Shown piece by piece: positions 8,419-16,854 of a DNA stretch of 48,778 bases. The position numbers and the translations under genes were made by a program. The DNA is from Elusimicrobiota bacterium (GTDB lineage Bacteria; Elusimicrobiota; Elusimicrobia; Elusimicrobiales; UBA9959): the NCBI GenBank assembly GCA_030651035.1, contig JAUSCK010000145.1:1-48778 (forward strand), written 5' to 3'. Under the pieces are notes generated by a model that was given only the letters and a program-made list of their open reading frames with translations, was not told the DNA's origin and did no database searches. Every line of letters starts with the position of its first letter. Within the stretch, counting starts at the first letter, position 1.

Positions 8419-8442
8419 TCGAAAGTCGAAAGTCGAAAATCG
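8419..8442. repeat. short tandem of 7-bp tcgaaag units
   Basis: Three units (tcgaaag, tcgaaag, tcgaaaa) followed by tcg lie in the 66-bp gap between the binding-protein gene and the first permease gene. No inverted partner arm is seen. A purine-rich stretch follows up to the next start and provides its ribosome binding site. Confidence 0.7.
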
Positions 8443-8473
8443 GGGAGCGGGGAAAAGAGCTAGGAAGAAGAGA

Positions 8474-9661
8474 ATGGAAACTTTAAAGTCGATATACGAA
8501 GTGACCTGGTTCATCCTCCTCGTGGCCGCCGGCGTGGCCGTGCTGATCGGCTATTTGTATTCGCATTTCAAATTTTACTCCCGCTCCTGGTTCTTCCCGG
8601 CGGCCCTGGCGGCATTTCCCCTCCTTGCGCTGGCGGTTTTCGGCGGCTTGCTGGGAGGCTATACTTTTAAGCTCTGGCTGTATTTCCTGCTGGCCGAAGC
8701 CGCCATAGCCGCGTTCTTCCGTTCTGTGGTCAAGGGCCGCCATACCGTCCCTTACCTCATGCTCGCCCCGGCTTTCGTGGGCCTGGCGCTGCTCCTGGTC
8801 TATCCCTTCATATTCGAGGTCTACCTCTCTTTCCACGACCTGAAGCTTACCACCATCATGACCTGGAAGAATACCGGCACGCTCCCCTTCGTCGGGATCG
8901 ACCAGTATGTCAAGGTCTTCACTACCTCTCCGCTTTCTGAAACTACCTTCTGGCACCTGCTGCTGCGCACGCTGGTCTGGACCTTCTCCAATGTTTTCTT
9001 CCACGTCCTCGGCGGGTTCATCCTTGCCCTGATGCTGAACAACCACATAAAGTTCAAAGGCTTTTACCGCACCCTGCTGGTGATCCCCTGGGCCATGCCG
9101 CAGGTGGTGGCCGTGCTCGCGATGCGCGGCGAGTTCCATTCCACGAACGGCTTTGTAAATATCGTCATTAACAAGCTCCTGGCGGTTTTCCCCTTCCTGG
9201 CCGGCCTGGGCGTGGCCCCGGTGCAGTGGCTGACGGATTACCCTCTGCTTACCTGCACGCTCATTAACATCTGGCTGGGCATTCCTTTCATGATGGTGGT
9301 CATCCTCGGCGGCCTGCAGTCCATCTCCAGCTCGTATTACGACGCGGCGGATATCGACGGCGCCTCTTATTTCCAGAAGCTGCGCTTCATAACCCTGCCG
9401 CTGGTGCGCCCGGTAATGATGCCCGCCGTTACCCTCGGCACGGTGTGGACTTTCAACAACATAAACGTCATCTACCTCGTCACCGGCCAGGCGGGCGGGA
9501 CCGAGCAGGCGGATATCCTGGTGTCGGCGCTCTACAAGGCGGCTTTCACCTATAACCGCTACAGCTACTCGGCGGCTTTCGCCTTAGTGGTGTTCGCCAT
9601 GCTGTTCTTCTTCTCGGTCTTCTACCTCAAGAGCTTCGACGCGGCGAAGGATGAAAGATAA
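8474..9661 (+). CDS. sugar ABC transporter permease, MalF type
   Basis: 395 residues. Three extra N-terminal membrane segments (about residues 10-30, 42-62, 66-85) precede the common core beginning at PYLMLAPAFVGLALLLVYPF. The cytoplasmic EAA loop is YYDAADIDGASYFQKLRFITLPL (E/D-A-A-x-D-G-A...LP). This N-terminal enlargement recalls MalF, which also has extra helices. It forms the membrane channel with the MalG-type protein at 9783-10637; ATP is supplied by the protein at 10641-11741. Confidence 0.92.
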   Translation: METLKSIYEVTWFILLVAAGVAVLIGYLYSHFKFYSRSWFFPAALAAFPLLALAVFGGLLGGYTFKLWLYFLLAEAAIAAFFRSVVKGRHTVPYLMLAPAFVGLALLLVYPFIFEVYLSFHDLKLTTIMTWKNTGTLPFVGIDQYVKVFTTSPLSETTFWHLLLRTLVWTFSNVFFHVLGGFILALMLNNHIKFKGFYRTLLVIPWAMPQVVAVLAMRGEFHSTNGFVNIVINKLLAVFPFLAGLGVAPVQWLTDYPLLTCTLINIWLGIPFMMVVILGGLQSISSSYYDAADIDGASYFQKLRFITLPLVRPVMMPAVTLGTVWTFNNINVIYLVTGQAGGTEQADILVSALYKAAFTYNRYSYSAAFALVVFAMLFFFSVFYLKSFDAAKDER

Positions 9662-9672
9662 TTTATGAAATT

Positions 9673-9746
9673 GAACATGGATAAACAGGATAAGCAGGAT
9701 TTTGTTGCCCCTTTACTATCCTGTCCATCCTGTTCATCCATGTGAA
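9673..9746. repeat. inverted repeat built of 9-bp CAGGAT units, second copy
   Basis: Left arm about 9673-9700 and right arm about 9718-9746 pair along nearly 28 bp with few mismatches around a short loop; each arm consists of CAGGAT/ATCCTG units in 9-bp steps, ending in catgg / ccatg. It sits in the 121-bp gap between the two permease genes of one operon and could cause partial termination or mRNA processing between them. Same family as 2237-2288. Confidence 0.88.
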
Positions 9747-9762
9747 TCTCTAATGAAAAGTC

Positions 9763-9775
9763 CGCACGAAGTGCG
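9763..9775 (+). other. small perfect hairpin before the MalG-type permease
   Basis: cgcac (9763-9767), gaa loop, gtgcg (9771-9775), ending seven bases before the ATG at 9783. No Shine-Dalgarno sequence is seen before this start, so the hairpin occupies the place where one would be expected. Confidence 0.4.
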
Positions 9776-9782
9776 TTAATTT

Positions 9783-10637
9783 ATGAAGAAAAAAATGTCC
9801 GCTGCCGCCAAGAGAAAGCGCCTCAATCACCTGCTCCTGCACACCGGGCTGATCCTCTTCGCCGCCGCCTGCGTCTATCCACTGCTCAGGATCTTCTCCG
9901 TGTCCCTGCGCCCGGGCGACAAACTGGTCTCGATGGACCTTTCCATTATTCCCGCCGGGGCCACCCTTATCTCCTATACGAAGCTGCTGGGCGACACCAT
10001 GTTCCTGCGCTGGCTGTGGAACTCGCTGCTCATCACGCTGGCCACCTCTTTCATCGGCGTGTCGCTGGCCTCCACCGCGGCCTACGCCTTCTCCCGCTTC
10101 CGCTTCCCCGGCAAGAAGGTCGGGATGATACTGCTGCTCTCCAGCCAGATGATACCGGCGGGCATGCTTATACTGCCGCTGTTCCTGATGATAATGAAGC
10201 TGAAGCTGATGAACACCTACCTGGGCATGATCATCGCCTACTCGGTCTCGTCGCTGCCGTTCAGCATCTGGATCCTGAAGGGCTACTACGACACCATCCC
10301 CCGCTCCCTCGAGGAGGCCGCCCTGGTGGACGGCACCAGCCAGGTGGGCGCCTTCTGGCGCATCATCCTGCCGCTGTCCACCCCGGCGCTGAGCATAGCC
10401 TTTCTATTCAACTTTACCACCGCCTGGAACGAATACCTGGTGGCCCGCGTCGTGCTGTTCAGCTCCAAGCAGTACACCTGGACGCTGGGCCTGTTCGAAC
10501 TGCAGGGCCAGTACATAACGCAGTGGGGCATGTTCGCCGCCGGCTCCATGCTGGTCACCATCCCCGTGCTGTGCGTGTTCCTTTATTCCTCCAAGTGGCT
10601 TATTTCCGGCCTGACCCTCGGCAGCGTGAAAGGATAA
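9783..10637 (+). CDS. sugar ABC transporter permease, MalG type
   Basis: 284 residues with six predicted membrane segments and a Lys/Arg-rich N-terminus (MKKKMSAAAKRKR). The EAA loop is LEEAALVDGTSQVGAFWRII followed by LPLSTPA, the strongly conserved contact with the ATPase. It pairs with the MalF-type protein upstream. Start chosen at the first ATG; no good ribosome binding site is visible, and another ATG follows four codons later. The ATPase gene starts 3 bp after its stop. Confidence 0.93.
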   Translation: MKKKMSAAAKRKRLNHLLLHTGLILFAAACVYPLLRIFSVSLRPGDKLVSMDLSIIPAGATLISYTKLLGDTMFLRWLWNSLLITLATSFIGVSLASTAAYAFSRFRFPGKKVGMILLLSSQMIPAGMLILPLFLMIMKLKLMNTYLGMIIAYSVSSLPFSIWILKGYYDTIPRSLEEAALVDGTSQVGAFWRIILPLSTPALSIAFLFNFTTAWNEYLVARVVLFSSKQYTWTLGLFELQGQYITQWGMFAAGSMLVTIPVLCVFLYSSKWLISGLTLGSVKG

Positions 10638-10640
10638 CTT

Positions 10641-11741
10641 ATGGCTACGGTCCAATTTAAGAAGATAATCAAAAAATTCGGCGATAATCTCGTCCTTAAC
10701 GGCGTGGATGTCGATATAAAAGACCACGAGTTCGTCGTCATCGTCGGGCCCTCGGGCTGCGGCAAGACTACCCTCCTCAGGATGCTGGCCGGGCTAGAGG
10801 AAATAACCGACGGCGAGATCTTCATAGATAATTTGCTGGTCAACGAGCTGCACCCTTCCAAGCGCGAGATAGCCATGGTTTTCCAAGACTACGCCCTCTA
10901 CCCCCACATGACGGTGGAAGAGAACATGAACTTCGCGCTGCGCCTGCGCAAGATGCCAAAGAAAGAAATAGCCGCGCGCGTGACCGAGGCGGCGAATATA
11001 CTCCAGCTCAATAAATTCCTGAAGCGCATGCCCAAGCAGCTCTCCGGCGGCCAGCGCCAGCGCGTGGCCATAGGCCGCGCCATCGTGCGCAAGCCCAAGG
11101 TGTTCCTGTTCGACGAGCCGCTCTCCAACCTCGACGCCAAGCTGCGCGAGGAGATGCGCGTGGAGATAGCCAAGCTTTACCAGCGCCTGAACGCCACCAT
11201 AATCTATGTCACGCACGACCAGGTGGAGGCCATGACCCTGGCCGGCCGCATAGTCATAATGAACCACGGCATAGTGCAGCAGGTGGGCTCGCCCATCGAG
11301 GTTTACCGGAAGCCCTGCAACCTCTTCGTGGCCGGGTTTATCGGCAGCCCCACCATGAACCTGCTGTCCGGCCGGCTTTCCATCGCCGACGGCGTTTCGG
11401 TGTTTTTCAACGAATCCCTTACCCTGCCGATACCCGCTTTCGTGCTGCCGCAGAAAGAGGCCCGCGACGGCCGCGAGGTGGTCCTGGGCATACGGCCCGA
11501 CGATGTGCTGGTGGAGCATCCAGGCGGAGAGAAGTGCTCGTCGAAAATAGAGGGCGTGCTTGAGGTCTGCGAGCTGCTGGGGCACCGCGAGAACCTTTAC
11601 CTTAAGGTGGGCGGCCAGCGCCTGCTGGCGACAGTGGAAGCGTTCTTTAACCGCAGCCCCGGCAGCGCGGTGAGCCTGTGCCTCAACTATCAGAACATGC
11701 ACATCTTCGACAAGGTTACCGAGCGCCGGATAAGCGAGTAG
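10641..11741 (+). CDS. sugar ABC transporter ATPase, MalK/UgpC/MsmK type
   Basis: 366 residues. Walker [10 protein letters not shown] (about 37-45), Q-loop [14 protein letters not shown], signature [14 protein letters not shown], Walker [17 protein letters not shown] and H-loop [13 protein letters not shown] are all intact. The C-terminal third forms the TOBE/regulatory domain ([12 protein letters not shown]), as in MalK and UgpC, which is the hallmark of CUT1-type sugar importers. Last gene of the importer operon. One such ATPase may serve several CUT1 systems. Confidence 0.95.
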   Translation: MATVQFKKIIKKFGDNLVLNGVDVDIKDHEFVVIVGPSGCGKTTLLRMLAGLEEITDGEIFIDNLLVNELHPSKREIAMVFQDYALYPHMTVEENMNFALRLRKMPKKEIAARVTEAANILQLNKFLKRMPKQLSGGQRQRVAIGRAIVRKPKVFLFDEPLSNLDAKLREEMRVEIAKLYQRLNATIIYVTHDQVEAMTLAGRIVIMNHGIVQQVGSPIEVYRKPCNLFVAGFIGSPTMNLLSGRLSIADGVSVFFNESLTLPIPAFVLPQKEARDGREVVLGIRPDDVLVEHPGGEKCSSKIEGVLEVCELLGHRENLYLKVGGQRLLATVEAFFNRSPGSAVSLCLNYQNMHIFDKVTERRISE

Positions 11742-11757
11742 GAAAACGCGATAATTA

Positions 11758-11787
11758 TTGAGTGGCCCGGCAACTTATAGGTATAAT
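11758..11787 (+). promoter_or_regulatory. sigma70-type promoter of the ferredoxin gene
   Basis: -35 TTGAGT (11758-11763), 18-bp spacer, -10 TATAAT (11782-11787). The ribosome binding site GGAGGT (11817-11822) lies at a good distance before the ATG at 11829. Together they make this short gene an independent, probably strongly expressed unit. Confidence 0.65.
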
Positions 11788-11828
11788 TAAGCAGGTAAGA
11801 TTTCAAGTAATAATACGGAGGTATTAAG

Positions 11829-12011
11829 ATGAAAGCAATAATAGACACCGATTCCTGCATAGGCTGCGGCCTCTGCGTCAACGACTGCCCTGAGGTTTTC
11901 GAGATGGCCGCCGACAAAGCCGTTGCAAAAGGCCCCGTGCCCGCCGGGAAGGAAGAAACCTGCAAGACCGCGGCCGCCAACTGCCCGGTGCAGTGCATCA
12001 AGGTGGAATAA
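11829..12011 (+). CDS. small ferredoxin, single [4Fe-4S] type
   Basis: 60 residues. Cys10, Cys13 and Cys16 (C-I-G-C-G-L-C) with Cys52-Pro would hold one [4Fe-4S] cluster; Cys20 and Cys45 are in the positions that form a disulphide or extra pair in Desulfovibrio-type mono-cluster ferredoxins, and Cys56 is additional. It therefore is not the two-cluster clostridial/BzdM type. It could carry low-potential electrons from the 2-oxoacid oxidoreductase to benzoyl-CoA reductase, but it is 6.7 kb from the nearest such gene and on the other strand. It has its own promoter and terminator. Confidence 0.93.
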   Translation: MKAIIDTDSCIGCGLCVNDCPEVFEMAADKAVAKGPVPAGKEETCKTAAANCPVQCIKVE

Positions 12012-12043
12012 CTCAGCTTGCAAGCCGTCCCGTGGACGCACAG

Positions 12044-12084
12044 GCCCGCCTGGGTTCTTGAAAAGGAATGCAGGCGGGCTTTTA
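12044..12084 (+). terminator. rho-independent terminator after ferredoxin
   Basis: gcccgcctg (12044-12052) pairs perfectly with caggcgggc (12071-12079), followed by a short T run. It ends the ferredoxin transcript and lies before the convergent MFS gene. Confidence 0.75.
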
Positions 12085-12122
12085 TGTTGTTTCGATTATA
12101 TGTTTAACCTTTTGTCGCGCGG

Positions 12123-13391
12123 TCAAGCCGTCTTTCCCATGTTTTTAAACTTCAGTAAAGGTATCAGCAACATGCCGGGGATGGTGGCGATGCAGACTAT
12201 TATAAAGAACTTCGGGTAGCCGGCCAAGTCCTGCAGTTTGCCGCTTATAAAACCGGGCAGCATCATGCCCAGGGCCATTATTCCGGTGGAGATGGCGAAA
12301 TGCGCCGTCTTGTACTTTTCCCCTGTCAGCTGTATCATGTAGAACATAAAGGCCGTGGTCCCTATGCCGTAGCCGAACTGCTCCACCCCCACCAGGGTAT
12401 AGATGAAGGTGGTGGGCAGGCCGGTATTGAACGACATGTAAACATATACCAGGTCCGGGGCGTTAAGGGCTAGGGCCATGGGCCAGATGCATTTCTTAAG
12501 TCCGTATTTGGAAATAAGCCAGCCGCCAAGCAGGCCGCCCACTATCAGCGAGGCCAAGCCTATCGTTCCGTAGGCAACTCCCACCTGCGAAGTGGAAAGG
12601 GCCATGCCGCCGACTTCCGCCTTATCCAGCAGGAAAGGGGCCGCCAGCTTAAGCAGCATGGCTTCGCCGAAGCGGTAGGTCAGTATGAAGGCCACGCCCA
12701 GCGCTATGCCCTCCATCTTGAAATAGGCGGCTATAATTTCCCCGAACTCGGCCAGTTTAATTGCTTTGCTTTCGTCGGGCTTGTCAGCCGCCGGCGCCGG
12801 CAGGAAAAGCTTGTGGTAAACAAAGAGCAGGCCGAGTATAGCTGCCGCCAGCGTCAGCACCAGGTTCCAGCTATGAGGGATATTGCCGGTGGTCTTTTCT
12901 ACGCTGCCAGCCAGCATTACCAGTACCCCGGAGCTGAACAGCATGGCCAGGCGGTAGCAAAAGGCGCGTATGCCCACGAAGAAAGCCTGGTTTTTTTCGT
13001 CCAGGGACAGCATATAGAAGCCGTCAACGGCTATGTCGTGAGTGGCCGACAGGAAGGCCACCAGCATGAAGCAGGCCATTGAAACCGGGAGGAAATGCGG
13101 GGTCTTCAGCGAAAGCGCGGACAACAGCACCGCGCCGGCCATCAGGGCCTGGGTCCAGGTGATCCAGTCGCGCTTCGTCGAGTACATGTCTATCAGCGGG
13201 CCCCACAGCATCTTTATTACCCAGGGCAGGTAGAGCCAGGTGGTCCAAAAGGCTATCATAGTGTTGGACACGCCCATCTTCTTGTAGATGATGACGGCCA
13301 GTGAGTTCACTATCATGTACGGCAGGCCTTCGGCAAAATATGTGGTTGGTACGTAGAACCAGGGATTGCGTCTTTCCACTTTAGCTGTCAT
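12123..13391 (-). CDS. MFS transporter, AmpG/PAT-like
   Basis: 422 residues with about 12 predicted membrane segments. The beginning (NPWFYVPTTYFAEGLPYMIVN) and the loop WVIKMLWGPLIDMYSTKRDWI resemble the AmpG/PAT branch, whose members carry muropeptides or acyl-CoA/acetyl-CoA; the conserved D-R-x-G-R-R of other MFS groups is replaced by this K-x-x-W-G-P-x-x-D motif. A ribosome binding site (GGAGA) precedes the ATG. It is a single gene, divergent from 13503-14120. It could import peptidoglycan fragments or another compound; a role in aromatic uptake is not supported by sequence. Confidence 0.82.
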   Translation of the reverse strand: MTAKVERRNPWFYVPTTYFAEGLPYMIVNSLAVIIYKKMGVSNTMIAFWTTWLYLPWVIKMLWGPLIDMYSTKRDWITWTQALMAGAVLLSALSLKTPHFLPVSMACFMLVAFLSATHDIAVDGFYMLSLDEKNQAFFVGIRAFCYRLAMLFSSGVLVMLAGSVEKTTGNIPHSWNLVLTLAAAILGLLFVYHKLFLPAPAADKPDESKAIKLAEFGEIIAAYFKMEGIALGVAFILTYRFGEAMLLKLAAPFLLDKAEVGGMALSTSQVGVAYGTIGLASLIVGGLLGGWLISKYGLKKCIWPMALALNAPDLVYVYMSFNTGLPTTFIYTLVGVEQFGYGIGTTAFMFYMIQLTGEKYKTAHFAISTGIMALGMMLPGFISGKLQDLAGYPKFFIIVCIATIPGMLLIPLLKFKNMGKTA

Positions 13392-13487
13392 GTTGTCTCC
13401 GTTGCTGTGCTTAGCGCCAGGCTATAATAATATTAAATTAAGGCCTATTAAAGCGAAATCCTCCTGGCTACGGGGGCGGCCGCATTT

Positions 13488-13496
13488 TGCTAAAAT
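13488..13496 (+). promoter_or_regulatory. extended -10 element giving a possible leaderless transcript
   Basis: TGCTAAAAT (13488-13496) matches an extended -10 (TGn-TAnAAT). The ATG of the following gene begins seven bases after the last -10 base, where transcription would start, and no ribosome binding site is present between them. The mRNA of 13503-14120 is thus probably leaderless or nearly so. Confidence 0.45.
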
Positions 13497-13502
13497 TATT
13501 AC

Positions 13503-14120
13503 ATGGACTTCCTTTCCCTGCTTTTCTCCCCCCAATCAGTAGCCTGGTCGGTGTTCGTTATCATGCTGGTGGCGGCCGCGGGCCTGGCCATAGGCAACAT
13601 AAAGCTTTTCGGGATAAACTTGGGCATAGCCGGCGTGCTCTTTTCCGGCATCCTGTTCGGCCACTTCGGCCTGGACATAAACCACGAGACGCTGGAATTC
13701 CTGCGGGACTTCGGCTTGATACTTTTCGTCTACTCCATAGGCACGCAGGTCGGGCCCGGATTCTTTTCATCCTTCCGTAAGCAGGGCATACAGCTGAACC
13801 TGCTGGCCGGCGCCGTGGTGCTGGGCGGTGTAGCGGCGACTCTGGCCGTGGCAAAGCTCGCGGGCTTCGACATCTCCACCGCCGTTGGGATGTACGCGGG
13901 CGCGGTTACCAATACCCCCTCCCTGGCCGCCGCGCAGCAGACCCTGGGCGCGGTAAGCCCCGAGGCGGCCAACAGCGCTTCCGTGGGCTACGCGCTGGCC
14001 TTCGCCAACGCGATGACGCCGTCAAATCTTTCCGCCATGTCGTACGCCACGGTTTACCCGCTGGTTATGATAATGCGCATCATCTCCTCGCCGGTTATGG
14101 TGCTGCTTTTTATGAAGTAG
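13503..14120 (+). CDS. half-size AspT/YidE-YbjL-type membrane protein
   Basis: 205 residues with five to six predicted membrane segments. The core LRDFGLILFVYSIGTQVGPGFFSSFRKQGIQLNLLAG and VGMYAGAVTNTPSLAAAQQ are the signature of the aspartate-alanine exchanger/YidE-YbjL duplication domain. Full members have about 550 residues: two such domains with RCK_C domains between. Here only one domain exists, ending naturally at a stop right after YATVYPL. It may work as a homodimer. It is followed 12 bp later by the AEC carrier in the same direction. Substrate unknown; dicarboxylate or amino acid transport is a family-level guess. Confidence 0.85.
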   Translation: MDFLSLLFSPQSVAWSVFVIMLVAAAGLAIGNIKLFGINLGIAGVLFSGILFGHFGLDINHETLEFLRDFGLILFVYSIGTQVGPGFFSSFRKQGIQLNLLAGAVVLGGVAATLAVAKLAGFDISTAVGMYAGAVTNTPSLAAAQQTLGAVSPEAANSASVGYALAFANAMTPSNLSAMSYATVYPLVMIMRIISSPVMVLLFMK

Positions 14121-14132
14121 TATCCGGTCCCC

Positions 14133-15047
14133 ATGATGACCCCGATAATCGCCAACCTCCTGCTCGTGCTCTCTGCCGGCTGGCTGTTCCGCAAGTACGG
14201 CATAGTGCAGGAAGGCGCCGAGAAGGCTTTTAACCAGTACCTGTACTATCTCGCCCTCCCGGCCCTTATCATACTGAAGATCGCCGATACCCCCCTCTCG
14301 GGCCTGGGCTGGCGGTTCCTGGCCGCCAATACCCTGCCGCTCGCGGGCGTGATGGCCGTCGTCTGGGTTCTCTGGAAAGCCGGCGCCCTGGAGTGGCGCT
14401 TCGCGCGCCTGCTGCTTATCGTTTCAGTACTTGGCAACACCGTCTACCTGGGTTTTCCCGTGGCCGTCATGCGCCTCGGCGAGGAAGCGATAGGCTACGC
14501 GGCACTAGCCACGTCGATACAGAACATCTTCATTTTCACTTTCGGCTTTGTGCTTATGACGCTGGTCTGCGACGGGGCCTGCCCCCCCTCCCGTTTCCTG
14601 CGGCTTATAGGGCGCAATGTAGTGCTCTGGGCCTCTGTCGCGGGGCTGGTTATGGCGGCCTTCAGTCTGCGCCTGCCTGAGCTGCTGCACCGCGTGCTGT
14701 CCGACATCGGCAGGACCACTCTGCCCCTTTCGCTGTTTACCATAGGGGTCAGCCTGTACGGCAAGAAGATCGCGCACAACCTGCCGCGCATAGCGCTGCT
14801 CAGCGGCTTAAAGTTGCTGCTTATGCCTTTTTTTTATATTGTCTCGGCGGGGCTTATGGGGTTTACGGGCTTCGTCTCAAAAGTGACTTTTATAGAAATT
14901 GTGATGCCGGTGGCGGTAATGAACTATGTAATTGCCGCGGAATTCGATTTCGACGCCGACCTGGTGAGCCAGAGCATACTGTTTTCCACGCTGGTTTTCT
15001 TCCCGCTGCTGTACCTTTACGATTGGGCGATGAAGGTGTTTCTGTAA
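14133..15047 (+). CDS. AEC-family permease (auxin efflux carrier type)
   Basis: 304 residues with about ten predicted membrane segments in two inverted halves. Typical features: GWLFRKYGIVQEGAEKAFNQYLYYLALPALI at the N-terminus, GNTVYLGFPV in the middle and LPLSLFTIGVSL with MPVAVMNYVIAAEF near the end. Bacterial AEC proteins carry organic acids such as malate and related anions. It is co-directional with the half-size AspT-like gene, 12 bp upstream, so both may serve organic-acid exchange. Convergent with the ABC exporter at 15094. Confidence 0.88.
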   Translation: MMTPIIANLLLVLSAGWLFRKYGIVQEGAEKAFNQYLYYLALPALIILKIADTPLSGLGWRFLAANTLPLAGVMAVVWVLWKAGALEWRFARLLLIVSVLGNTVYLGFPVAVMRLGEEAIGYAALATSIQNIFIFTFGFVLMTLVCDGACPPSRFLRLIGRNVVLWASVAGLVMAAFSLRLPELLHRVLSDIGRTTLPLSLFTIGVSLYGKKIAHNLPRIALLSGLKLLLMPFFYIVSAGLMGFTGFVSKVTFIEIVMPVAVMNYVIAAEFDFDADLVSQSILFSTLVFFPLLYLYDWAMKVFL

Positions 15048-15093
15048 AGGCCAAAGGGCGGAATAAAGACCGCCTCCGCCAGTCATTAAACTC

Positions 15094-16854
15094 CTATTCT
15101 TCAGCCTTTCCGCCGATCTCCTCTTCCAGCTTCCTTCTCTCGTAGATCTGCCTGTATAGGCCGTTCAGGGCCATCAGCTCGGCGTGCGTCCCCCGCTCCG
15201 CCAGGCGCCCTTCCTCCAGGACCAGTATCAGGTCCGAGGTTTCGATGGTCTTGGCGCGGTGCGTGACGGCCAGGCAAAGCGCGTCCGGGTGCTCCCTGCG
15301 GAAGGCGTTCCAGAAATGATGTTCGGTCTGCGCGTCCATCGCGCTGGTGGCGTCGTCGAGCAGCAGCACGTCGGGTCCGGTCAGCAGCGCGCGGGCTATT
15401 GCCACGCGCTGCTTCTGCCCGCCGGAGAGGGCGAAGCCCCGCGTGCCCACCACGGTGTCCAGGCCTTTCGGGAACTTGCTGAGCTCAGCCGCGAGCTGCG
15501 CGGTCTCAAGGGCTTTTTCAAGCATCCCCGGCTTCACGCCGAAAGTGCGGTCCATGAGTATGTTATCGCGCAGGGTGCCGCTGAAGATGGACGCCTCCTG
15601 CGCGGTGTAGCCCACGCGCTCCCGGAAAAGGTGCAGGTTCCATTCGCGGATGTCGGTGCCGTTCACCAGCATCTCGCCCGCGTCATGCTCGCTCAGGCGC
15701 AGCGCCAGCGACAGCAGTGTGGACTTGCCGCAGCCGATCCTGCCGACTACGGCCACGCGCTGGCCGCGGACGGCCTTGAAGCTTATGTCCCGGATCAGCA
15801 TATTGTCGCCCTTGGGGCTTTTCAGGCCGGCCCCTCGGAATTCCAGCGTGGTGATGTGGTCCGGAGTGGTCTTGTCCCCCAGCCCCGACTTCAGCGAGGA
15901 GCGGGCCGTCAGCAGCTCGTTGACGCGCGTTATCGAGACCCCGGCGCGGTTGCCCATTACCACGAACTGGCTTATGTCCATCAGCGGCTGCACCACCATG
16001 CTGGCGTAGAACTGGAAGGCTATGAGCTCGCCCAGCGTGGCGCGGCCGTTTATCACCATCAGGCCGCCGGCGGCGTAGAGCAGCGCAATGGAGACGAAGC
16101 CGGCCTCGCTCCAGAAGTAGGAGAAGAAGACCTGCAGCTTCGCGGTGGCGATCTCGGCCTCGCTCTGGGCGGCGGTCCTGGTCTTGAAGTACTCCAGCTG
16201 CGAGGGTTCCTTGGCGTTGGCCTTGATCACGCGGATGCCGGTAAAGCAGGTCTCCAGGAAGTCGAAAAGGTTGGTGATGGATTCCTGCAGCTCCTTGTAC
16301 TTGCCGCTGAGGAGGCGGCCGGTCTTTATGGAGAAGAACAGCACGAGCGGCAGCGGCAGCAGCACGCAGAGCGAGAAGGCCGGGTTCAGGTAGAGCATCA
16401 TGCCCACGGCCGCCGTCAGCGTGAAGGCAGCCTGAATAAAGCGGAAGACGCCGGAGCAGGAGAACCAGGAGATCTTCTCGGAAATGTCGTCCGAGAGGCG
16501 GGCTACGAGGTCGCCGGTGGTGAAGCGGTGGAAGAAGTTGCGGTCCATCGAGATGACGTGGTTGAACGCGTCGCGGCGTATCTCCCATTCCATGCGGGCG
16601 TTCATCCACGCCCTGTTGCGCTGGGCCACCAGGTTAGTCATGAGCAGGCCGAAGCCGACGCCGAGTATCAGCAGCACGTTGTGGCGGAGGTAGCCCTCGT
16701 TCGGGTTGCCGGTGAGGCCGTTAACGATGTTCTTTACCAGCAGCGGGTTGTAGGCCTGCAGCACGGCGCTCAGCATGCCGAAAAGGACGATGACCGCCAT
16801 GCGCACGGCGTGCCGGCGCCAGTAGGGCAGGAGCCACTTCAGCGTGAAGATCAT
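15094..16854 (-). CDS. heterodimeric ABC exporter, subunit with degenerate Walker B
   Basis: 586 residues: six-helix membrane domain (about 1-310) and nucleotide-binding domain. Walker A GRIGCGKSTL, signature LSGGQKQRVAIARA (canonical), Walker B VLLLDDATSAMD with Asp instead of the catalytic Glu, and H-loop VTHRAKTIETSD. The Glu-to-Asp change matches the non-catalytic site of TM287/288- and BmrCD-like heterodimers. Its start overlaps the stop of the partner at 16851-18629 (ATGA). The pair probably exports lipids, peptides or drugs; the substrate cannot be inferred. Confidence 0.93.
   Translation of the reverse strand: MIFTLKWLLPYWRRHAVRMAVIVLFGMLSAVLQAYNPLLVKNIVNGLTGNPNEGYLRHNVLLILGVGFGLLMTNLVAQRNRAWMNARMEWEIRRDAFNHVISMDRNFFHRFTTGDLVARLSDDISEKISWFSCSGVFRFIQAAFTLTAAVGMMLYLNPAFSLCVLLPLPLVLFFSIKTGRLLSGKYKELQESITNLFDFLETCFTGIRVIKANAKEPSQLEYFKTRTAAQSEAEIATAKLQVFFSYFWSEAGFVSIALLYAAGGLMVINGRATLGELIAFQFYASMVVQPLMDISQFVVMGNRAGVSITRVNELLTARSSLKSGLGDKTTPDHITTLEFRGAGLKSPKGDNMLIRDISFKAVRGQRVAVVGRIGCGKSTLLSLALRLSEHDAGEMLVNGTDIREWNLHLFRERVGYTAQEASIFSGTLRDNILMDRTFGVKPGMLEKALETAQLAAELSKFPKGLDTVVGTRGFALSGGQKQRVAIARALLTGPDVLLLDDATSAMDAQTEHHFWNAFRREHPDALCLAVTHRAKTIETSDLILVLEEGRLAERGTHAELMALNGLYRQIYERRKLEEEIGGKAEE

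Noticed and set aside
8419-8442. CRISPR-like array
   Set aside because: The units are 7 bp and directly tandem, without spacers; the same holds for the arrays at 9673-9746 and 40431-40513.
12123-13391. Benzoate transporter
   Set aside because: The MFS protein has AmpG/PAT-type features, not those of the BenK/PcaK aromatic acid:proton symporters, and is on a separate unit.
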